Below are positions 1-5,028 of a DNA stretch of 7,184 bases, piece after piece. The notes under the pieces were generated by a model. The model was not told the DNA's origin. It saw nothing but the letters and a program-made list of their open reading frames with translations, and made no database searches. The stretch covers positions 1 through 7,184 of the forward strand of contig JAUUWD010000077.1 of assembly GCA_030589225.1 (NCBI GenBank), read 5' to 3'. The stretch is from Desulfobacteraceae bacterium. GTDB lineage: Bacteria > Desulfobacterota > DSM-4660 > Desulfatiglandales > Desulfatiglandaceae. How positions within the stretch are numbered: position 1 is the first letter of the stretch; every line of letters starts with the position of its first letter. Position numbers and translations under genes: made by a program.

Positions 1-28
1 TCATTGATATTTTGGTTATTTGTATTTG

Positions 29-63
29 TTTCGAGTTTCGATATTCGAATTTCGTATTTCCCC
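29..63. repeat. Degenerate 7-bp tandem array (TTTCGAN type)
   Basis: Five consecutive 7-bp units can be laid end to end: TTTCGAG at 29-35, TTTCGAT at 36-42, ATTCGAA at 43-49, TTTCGTA at 50-56 and a decayed TTTCCCC at 57-63. The period is read directly from the sequence. No open reading frame with coding character covers it. Similar AT-rich, TTCGAA-containing arrays are a kind of intergenic heptameric repeat, but I cannot assign a named family. Chance periodicity in AT-rich DNA is the rival explanation. Confidence 0.6.
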
Positions 64-64
64 G

Positions 65-82
65 TCACCCAAAGATGGGTGA
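65..82. repeat. 7-bp stem hairpin, no T-tract
   Basis: TCACCCA (65-71) and TGGGTGA (76-82) are perfect reverse complements around the loop AAGA. There is no run of T after it on either strand, so it is not a convincing intrinsic terminator. It may mark the end of an upstream transcript or be part of the surrounding repeat-rich DNA. Function unknown. Confidence 0.4.
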
Positions 83-176
83 AACGTATGAATTTATATG
101 AATATTTCATGTTGCCATTTTAAAGCACTAAACTTTTGAGACGGGGCACTAGGACGGCTGAAAGCGACATCCACAA

Positions 177-197
177 ATATTCAATAGTCAATATTCA
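177..197. repeat. Three-unit 7-bp array (ATATTCA type)
   Basis: ATATTCA (177-183), ATAGTCA (184-190) and ATATTCA (191-197) lie in direct tandem. The first and third units are identical and the middle one differs at a single position. This is a second, differently sequenced heptad array in the same 259-bp leader region. At only three units it is weaker evidence than the other arrays. Confidence 0.5.
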
Positions 198-242
198 AAT
201 CCGGCTTGCCCGGGCTTATTGAGGTGTTACTTTTATCTGATG

Positions 243-259
243 CCTCGCGAGGAACCTAA
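243..259 (+). promoter_or_regulatory. Kinase ribosome binding site overlapping a 10-bp palindrome
   Basis: The Shine-Dalgarno core AGGA at 250-253 sits 6 nt before the ATG at 260 and decides that start. The same bases form the right half of a perfect palindrome, CCTCGCGAGG at 243-252. The palindrome could be a small operator or could limit access to the ribosome site, but neither is shown. No convincing sigma70 or sigma54 promoter was found further upstream. Confidence 0.5.
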
Positions 260-3067
260 ATGTTCATGCCGCTTTTTCGCGATTGGAGTATCCGCGCAAA
301 GCTGATCAGCGTAACCCTCTTTCTGGTCTTGCTACCTCTTCTGTGCGTTGCCTACCTTTCAATGAATCGTTTTGGCAATGCCCTTAAAAGCGCATCCGAG
401 GAAGATCTGGATCATCTCGTCAGAAACATCTATTCCATATGTAAGGTGCAGCAGGAGATGGTCCAAATGAAGGTAACCTCCGATCTGAATGTTGCCCGGG
501 AACTCCTTTACCTTCACGGTCGTGCAATCGAAATTGTGCCGGGAGAAAAACTCCGTTTTGATGCCGTTAACCAGATCACCAGGGAGCGATATCCGGTCAC
601 CGTGCCCCTCTGGAAGATAGGAGACAGGTCTCTGAGCCGGGATAATCATTTTGTAGATGAGGTCCAGAAGCTCATAGGCGGAACCTGCACAATTTTTCAA
701 AGAATTGATGGTAATCGACTCCTTCGTATTTCCACCAATGTCAAAGAAAAGGATGGGAAAAGGGCTGTAGGGACATTTATTCCCCCGGACAGCCCTGTGG
801 CACAGGCGATTTTGGCAGGACGCCCTTATAGGGGCAGGGCATATGTGGTGAACGACTGGTATATCACGGCCTATGAGCCTATTAGGGGGCAGGATGGAAA
901 TGTGATCGGGGCTCTTTATGTGGGCGCAAGGGAACAAAGTGCCCAATCCTTTAAGGACGAGATAAAAGCAATCAAGGTCGGAGATACGGGGTATGTACTC
1001 ATCATAGATGGTAAAGGCACCCTAAAGATCCATCCGGCCAAGGAAGGGGAAAACGTCCTTGATTCCAGAGATTCATCAGGGTTTGAATACATCCGCTCTA
1101 TGGTAAATGATGCCACCGCCCTTGAGGAAGGTGATGTAGGCACCATCCGTTATCCCTGGATTAATCCGGAGCTGGGAGAAACAAAATCGAGGCAGAAAAT
1201 CAATAAATACATTTACTTCAAACCGTGGAACTGGATAATTGTGGCTGGCACCTATGAGGAAGAAATCTACAGCTCCCTTTACGAGACCGAACGATTCATC
1301 ATAGTCGTTGTGCTCATGGGCCTCGTTCTGGTCCTTGTCTTGACCCTCACCCTTTCGACAGTGCTGACGAGGCCCATTAAAGAGCTCACAGAGGTAACCA
1401 CCAGGATGGCAGGCGGAGACCTTTCTGAGAGGGTCCTTGTCCGCAGTGCAGATGAAATCGGCGTTCTCGGAGTATCATTTAACCGGATGATAGTGCAGGT
1501 CCAGCATTACACATCAAATTTGGAAAAAATTGTGGAGTCCAGGACGAAGGAGCTTGAGGAATCAAGGGAGAAATACCGTGATACTTCACGATTTTTGAAC
1601 AGCATCCTGGACAGCGCCACTGAATATGGCATCATGGCCCTGGACTTCTACGGGAGGATTATCGAATTCAATAAGGGAGCGGAGAAGATTTTTGGATGGA
1701 AAAAGGCAGAGGTTCTCAATAAAGAGAAAACAGGCATCACCCTCGTCCCTGAGGACTGCAAAAGAGCCATTCAGAAAGAGATGTCAAAACGGGCAAGGAC
1801 AGAAGGTGTCTGCGAACTGGATATGTATCGGGTCAGGAAAAACGGTGACCGCTTTCCTGTCCATTCGACGATTACGGCCATTAAGGATCCCTCGGGCAAA
1901 ACCACAGGTTTTGTGGAGATCGTCCGGGACCTCACCCGGAGAAAAAACCTCGAGAAAGAACTCCGGGAGACCAAAGAGTTCCTCGAAAATATCATGGAGA
2001 GTTCTGTTAATGGAATCGTGACCACTGATCTTAAAGGGAAGATAACCTATTTGAACCGAGCCATGGAGGAAATGATCAAATACCGGAGAGAGGATATCCT
2101 GGGACAACACATCTCGAGTGTTTATGTCATGGGTATTCAAGAGGCCAGAGATATCATGGCCCTCCTGCAGAAAGATGAGAGAGCTGAAAACTACGAGATG
2201 GAAGTAAGGACCAAAGATGGGGAGGCTCTCGTCATTTTGAATTCACTGTTCCTGGTTCGAGGTGAAGATGACCGGGTTATTGGTACGGCCGGAATCTTCA
2301 AAGACATTACAGAGCAAAAGCGTTTGGAGGCCAAGCTTAAATCGGCCCAGGTTCGTCTTGTTGAAGCATCCAAAATGAGGGCCCTCGGGGAGCTGGTTGC
2401 CGGCGTAGCCCACGAGTTGAATAATCCACTCATGGCCTCGCAAACGATCCTGCACGTACTCCTCAAAAACATCAGTGAAGACAACCCTGAACGGGAGCGG
2501 CTGGAACTCATAAAAAAATGCAATAATCGAATCGAGAGAATCGTTGAACACTTGAGAGAATTTTCCAGGCAGACCGAGCCTGAGTTTAGTGAACTTGACA
2601 TAAACTACCCCATAGAAAATGCCCTGATGATTACAGGACAACAACTCCTCAGCCATAACATGTTGATCAAAAAGAGACTGGCACAAAATTTGCCAAAGGT
2701 CATGGGCGATTCAAACCAGCTCGAACAGGTCTTCCTCAACCTGATTTCCAATGCCAGGGACGCAATGGATGAGGGGACGCGGCCAAAGGAGTTGACCATT
2801 TATTCTTACAGCACAGAGGATGAAGGAGTTCCCCTGGTCGCCGTCTCGGTAAAAGATACTGGGGAGGGGATCCCTGAAAAAAACCTTGATAAAGTCCTTG
2901 AACCTTTCTTCAGCACCAAACCGGTGGGAAAAGGCACAGGCCTGGGTCTTTCTCTTTGCTTTGGCATTATAGAGGCCCACGGAGGGAGAATTGAAATCAA
3001 AAGCCAACCTGGTAAAGGGACTGAGGTGACGATCCTTCTGCCAACGAAACAATCGGGAAAGGAGTAA
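260..3067 (+). CDS. Membrane sensor histidine kinase (double Cache, HAMP, two PAS, HisKA, HATPase)
   Basis: This is a 935-residue inner-membrane sensor kinase that should autophosphorylate on histidine and pass phosphate to a receiver. A first membrane segment lies near residues 13-33. The extracytoplasmic region (about 34-344) resembles the Cache_3-Cache_2 type, with a GTCTIFQ stretch, a DWYITAYEPI stretch and a second sCache_2-like part around GDTGYVLI. A second membrane segment (about 346-368) leads into HAMP (about 368-420), a charged coiled-coil linker, and two PAS domains (about 444-565 and 568-690). In the HisKA region His718 lies in AGVAHELNNPL, an NtrB/HPK4-like H-box. Asn831 marks the N-box, Asp866 the DTGEGI G1 box, and GKGTGLGLSL (near 892) the G2 box. 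All catalytic boxes look intact. AGGA 6 nt upstream supports the ATG at 260, although the ATG at 266 is possible. The ligand cannot be deduced. The receiver gene follows 4 bp after the stop. Confidence 0.93.
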   Translation: MFMPLFRDWSIRAKLISVTLFLVLLPLLCVAYLSMNRFGNALKSASEEDLDHLVRNIYSICKVQQEMVQMKVTSDLNVARELLYLHGRAIEIVPGEKLRFDAVNQITRERYPVTVPLWKIGDRSLSRDNHFVDEVQKLIGGTCTIFQRIDGNRLLRISTNVKEKDGKRAVGTFIPPDSPVAQAILAGRPYRGRAYVVNDWYITAYEPIRGQDGNVIGALYVGAREQSAQSFKDEIKAIKVGDTGYVLIIDGKGTLKIHPAKEGENVLDSRDSSGFEYIRSMVNDATALEEGDVGTIRYPWINPELGETKSRQKINKYIYFKPWNWIIVAGTYEEEIYSSLYETERFIIVVVLMGLVLVLVLTLTLSTVLTRPIKELTEVTTRMAGGDLSERVLVRSADEIGVLGVSFNRMIVQVQHYTSNLEKIVESRTKELEESREKYRDTSRFLNSILDSATEYGIMALDFYGRIIEFNKGAEKIFGWKKAEVLNKEKTGITLVPEDCKRAIQKEMSKRARTEGVCELDMYRVRKNGDRFPVHSTITAIKDPSGKTTGFVEIVRDLTRRKNLEKELRETKEFLENIMESSVNGIVTTDLKGKITYLNRAMEEMIKYRREDILGQHISSVYVMGIQEARDIMALLQKDERAENYEMEVRTKDGEALVILNSLFLVRGEDDRVIGTAGIFKDITEQKRLEAKLKSAQVRLVEASKMRALGELVAGVAHELNNPLMASQTILHVLLKNISEDNPERERLELIKKCNNRIERIVEHLREFSRQTEPEFSELDINYPIENALMITGQQLLSHNMLIKKRLAQNLPKVMGDSNQLEQVFLNLISNARDAMDEGTRPKELTIYSYSTEDEGVPLVAVSVKDTGEGIPEKNLDKVLEPFFSTKPVGKGTGLGLSLCFGIIEAHGGRIEIKSQPGKGTEVTILLPTKQSGKE

Positions 3068-3071
3068 CGCA

Positions 3072-3437
3072 ATGGCAAAACGCATCCTTATCGTTGACGA
3101 TGATGAAATGGTCCTTATTGCCCTTAATGAGCTCCTCAGGCCGGAGGGTTATGAGGTGCATACTTCGTCCAGGGGTACCGAGGCCCTCAAGAGACTCGAT
3201 CAGAATGGCTATGACCTCCTTATGCTTGATGTTATCATGCCTGAAATGGATGGTTTTGAGCTTTGTAAGAAGATCAGGAAAAAAGAGAACTATAGAGAAA
3301 CGCCGATCGTGTTTCTAACGGCCAAAAGCCAGGAGGAGGACAGGGTTCACGGGATTGAGGCAGGAGCTAATCTGTTTCTGTCAAAGCCAATATCACCTGA
3401 AAAGCTCCTCGGGATCATATCGGATACTATTGGCTGA
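3072..3437 (+). CDS. Single-domain (CheY-like) response regulator
   Basis: This 121-residue protein is a receiver domain and nothing else. The acidic pocket is D9-D10-D11, the phosphoacceptor is Asp53 in LMLDVIMPEMDG, the switch threonine is Thr83 in VFLTAK, and the conserved lysine is Lys105 in FLSKP. Phe102 stands at the usual switch aromatic position. AAAGGAG at 3058-3064 lies 7 nt before the ATG. The gene starts 4 bp after the kinase stop, so the two are almost certainly co-transcribed and form a cognate pair. There is no DNA-binding or enzymatic output domain, so it must act by protein contact or as a relay intermediate. Its last 11 bp overlap the convergent gene on the other strand. Confidence 0.93.
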   Translation: MAKRILIVDDDEMVLIALNELLRPEGYEVHTSSRGTEALKRLDQNGYDLLMLDVIMPEMDGFELCKKIRKKENYRETPIVFLTAKSQEEDRVHGIEAGANLFLSKPISPEKLLGIISDTIG

Positions 3438-4497
3438 CTCCAAGGGAGTGCAGAAGCCTGTCAAGGGCTCCATCGCGATCCATCAGTTCTGTGATACGCT
3501 TTACCTTGAATTCGTCTTTTGGTGCAAGACTGGAAGTGGTTTTCTCCAAACGTTCCAGGACCGCAAAAGTGTCATCTTTCACCAGCATAAGGGGAGTCTT
3601 GGAGTTTTTGGCCACCTGCAAAAGCTGTGGCGCTGGATTTCGGCCTCCGGTCAAGAGAATCCCTGCAATAGCCCGGTCGGCTGGGGGTTCACCTGTTTCC
3701 GCGTCGAGAGGAAATGGCTTTAGGAGAATAATTTTGTTATAGGCTCTTTTAAACAGACGCAGCTCACCCTTTAGGTCTGTCGAACCAACAGTCATCCCTC
3801 CAACGGACTGCCCGAGATATTCCCCTCCCCAAAGGATTTCACTATCAAGGATATCTCTTATCTCCCCAAGGCTCCGGAAGGAAAGGACAGGATCCTCGGG
3901 AAGTGCGGTTATAATTGGAATCCCCTTCTGTGCAAGGGAAGGGATCATTTTATTGCTGATTTCTTCAAGTTTTTCCGGCGCCACCCGGTTAAGGATGATT
4001 CCCTTGACTCTGTCCTTAAGTAGAGAACTGACAGACAGAATGGAGTAAATGGACTTAGCGGTGTCTCTGAATCGACTGACGAGAACGAAATCTGCCTTCA
4101 ATTCAGTGATAAGGGAGACATCGGGAATAGGGCGGGAGGAATCGTCAAAGAAGATGTGCTCGGAGCCCATGACAAGGAGGAAGTCTTTTCCAACGGACAG
4201 CTCCCTGGCAAGGGATTTGATCTCCTCAAGGACCTCCTTATTCTCCCTTTGCCGCCATGCCTCTTCTGAAAGGAGATAAGGGCAGATTTGCTCGAAGGGT
4301 TCTTGAAGATTCAATACCTCTTTAAAAAGTAAGGCATCGCAGTCAGTCCAAACCCCATCTATGTTAACGGGATGGGTTCCGAAGGGCTTTATGAAGCCCA
4401 CACTGTTCCCTCTCTCCACAAGCCTTCGGGCTATGGACCAGGTAATGAGGCTGTGGCCTGCCCGATCGCCTGTAGCGCCAATAAAGATAAGAGACAT
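3427..4497 (-). CDS. Pta N-terminal-like protein: dethiobiotin-synthetase-like AAA_26 fold plus DRTGG domain
   Basis: This 356-residue protein resembles the N-terminal regulatory half of long phosphotransacetylases. Residues about 1-200 form a BioD/AAA_26-like NTPase fold, with GATGDRAGHS at 7-16 where a P-loop would be and FIKPFGTH near 35-42. Residues about 205-310 match the DRTGG style, including GILLTGGRNP. The tail, DDTFAVLERLEKTTS onward to VKRITELM, is the usual ending of that family. The catalytic PTA_PTB domain is absent (E. coli Pta is about 714 residues), so it should not itself make acetyl phosphate. A regulatory or nucleotide-sensing role is inferred. The P-loop lysine is replaced by His15; E. 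coli Pta also lacks it (VGLTS). AGGAGG (complement of 4509-4514) lies 11 nt before the ATG, slightly long, and a promoter lies at 4545-4573. Automatic annotation may call it phosphotransacetylase or a cobyrinic-acid synthase relative. Confidence 0.85.
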   Translation of the reverse strand: MSLIFIGATGDRAGHSLITWSIARRLVERGNSVGFIKPFGTHPVNIDGVWTDCDALLFKEVLNLQEPFEQICPYLLSEEAWRQRENKEVLEEIKSLARELSVGKDFLLVMGSEHIFFDDSSRPIPDVSLITELKADFVLVSRFRDTAKSIYSILSVSSLLKDRVKGIILNRVAPEKLEEISNKMIPSLAQKGIPIITALPEDPVLSFRSLGEIRDILDSEILWGGEYLGQSVGGMTVGSTDLKGELRLFKRAYNKIILLKPFPLDAETGEPPADRAIAGILLTGGRNPAPQLLQVAKNSKTPLMLVKDDTFAVLERLEKTTSSLAPKDEFKVKRITELMDRDGALDRLLHSLGVSQ

Positions 4498-4544
4498 GCA
4501 GAAAAAAACCTCCTTAACCCACGGTGTTTGACTCTTGTCGTGGC

Positions 4545-4573
4545 ATTATAGAAACTTTGTCCTGAAACATCAA
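4545..4573 (-). promoter_or_regulatory. Sigma70-type promoter for the Pta-like gene
   Basis: Read on the minus strand, TTGATG (complement of 4568-4573) is followed after exactly 17 nt by a perfect TATAAT (complement of 4545-4550). The -35 matches the consensus at four of six positions. Transcription should begin near 4538, giving a leader of about 40 nt that contains the AGGAGG ribosome site at 4509-4514. Spacing, orientation and position in front of the gene all agree. No operator is evident. Confidence 0.65.
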
Positions 4574-4680
4574 AGGGAATTTCCATTACTCCTCAAGCCC
4601 TTTGAGATGGCAGGTACCGGTAACCCCATGTGGACAAATAAAGGCCATGTGTAACTACTCAGGTTGTCAGGTTCACAGTT

Positions 4681-4709
4681 TCCCGCTAAAAGCGGGACTG
4701 AAAGCGGGA
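4681..4709. repeat. GC hairpin with a third competing arm
   Basis: TCCCGCT (4681-4687) and AGCGGGA (4691-4697) form a perfect 7-bp stem with loop AAA. A second identical AGCGGGA follows at 4703-4709. On the minus strand this reads as a near-perfect 12-nt tandem, TCCCGCTTTCAG then TCCCGCTTTTAG, followed by CGGGA. The left arm can pair with either right arm. There is no T-tract, so a terminator role is not supported. It lies inside the 227-bp inverted-repeat element. Confidence 0.6.
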
Positions 4710-4830
4710 TTTAGCCTGCGGCGGGGTCGCATTTTTCATATTGCTTGACATAGTTGATGAACCTATGAACGGCAGCAGTTACGCACAATGTGCCACACCT
4801 CAATATCTCAAAACCGTGCAGTTTTCATCA

Positions 4831-4866
4831 GTTAACCTTGAACCGTGAACCATGGAACTTTGAACC
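4831..4866. repeat. Degenerate 7-bp tandem array (TTGAACC type)
   Basis: The units are GTTAACC (4831-4837), TTGAACC (4838-4844), GTGAACC (4845-4851), ATGGAAC (4852-4858) and, after one extra T, TTGAACC (4860-4866). The last unit runs into the right terminal inverted repeat of the surrounding element, so the array and the repeat end share sequence. This is the third heptad array in the window and the clearest of them. Confidence 0.65.
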
Positions 4867-4909
4867 TGAGTAGTTACCCGAGAAGTTTAGTCGGTCTAAA
4901 CGTATTTAC

Positions 4910-5003
4910 GGAGAGATTTCCGAGCTGGCCGAAGGAGCGCGACTGGAAATCGCGTGTACTACTAATAGTGGTACCGAGGGTTCGAATCCCTCTCTCTCCG
5001 CCA
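4910..5003 (+). tRNA. tRNA-Ser (anticodon GGA), CCA encoded
   Basis: The gene folds as a class II tRNA. The acceptor GGAGAGA (4910-4916) pairs with TCTCTCC (4993-4999), followed by discriminator G at 5000 and encoded CCA at 5001-5003. The anticodon stem CGCGA/TCGCG encloses the loop CTGGAAA, placing the anticodon GGA at 4945-4947, which reads UCC and UCU serine codons. The long variable arm forms an 8-bp stem (4956-4963 with 4967-4974, one G-T pair) and a 3-nt loop, as expected for serine. The T arm is GAGGG-TTCGAAT-CCCTC. All conserved parts are present, so it should be functional. No clear promoter is visible. dnaX begins 25 nt after the CCA with no terminator between, suggesting shared transcription. 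Confidence 0.97.
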
Positions 5004-5028
5004 TTGTGGGATTTTTGGACATTATATT

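Larger units (their letters stand above)
4651..4877. mobile_element. 227-bp non-coding element bounded by perfect 15-bp inverted repeats (MITE-like)
   Basis: GTAACTACTCAGGTT at 4651-4665 is the exact reverse complement of AACCTGAGTAGTTAC at 4863-4877. Inside each arm the GGTTCAC motif recurs (4670-4676, and as GTGAACC at 4845-4851), so the inverted similarity continues imperfectly. The interior has no plausible gene. It holds a GC hairpin (4681-4709), a degenerate extra copy of the terminal sequence (4766-4784), and a heptad array (4831-4866). Small size, terminal inverted repeats and lack of coding capacity suggest a miniature transposable element or a REP-like intergenic repeat moved in trans. 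No target-site duplication is evident (flanks CATGT and CCGAG), and no transposase is in the window. It ends 32 bp before the tRNA-Ser gene. Confidence 0.55.

Noticed and set aside
120..259. Riboswitch (for example c-di-GMP type) ahead of the sensor kinase
   Set aside because: The conserved core sequences of the common riboswitch classes I could recall were not found; the region is mostly AT-rich with repeats.
359..946. 195-residue open frame on the minus strand inside the kinase gene
   Set aside because: It lies opposite the Cache domain coding sequence, has no recognisable domain or ribosome site, and is explained as an antisense shadow of a clearly real gene.
3437..3449. Small hairpin ACTCC/GGAGT at the response regulator stop as a terminator
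   Set aside because: The stem is only 5 bp, has no T-tract on either strand, and lies within the coding sequence of the convergent gene.
4745..4750. Consensus TTGACA inside the repeat element
   Set aside because: No acceptable -10 hexamer lies 16-18 nt downstream (about 4767-4774 reads GAACGGCA).
4860..4909. Promoter for tRNA-Ser (TTGAAC at 4860 with possible -10 near 4895)
   Set aside because: The best -10 candidate (TCTAAA, 4895-4900) does not stand at a good distance from TTGAAC, and the correctly spaced -35 hexamers match poorly. No call is justified.
4498..5028. Signal recognition particle RNA, which is sometimes encoded near tRNA-Ser and dnaX
   Set aside because: The conserved GGAAGCAGC-type core of the SRP RNA tip is not present here or in the other intergenic spaces.
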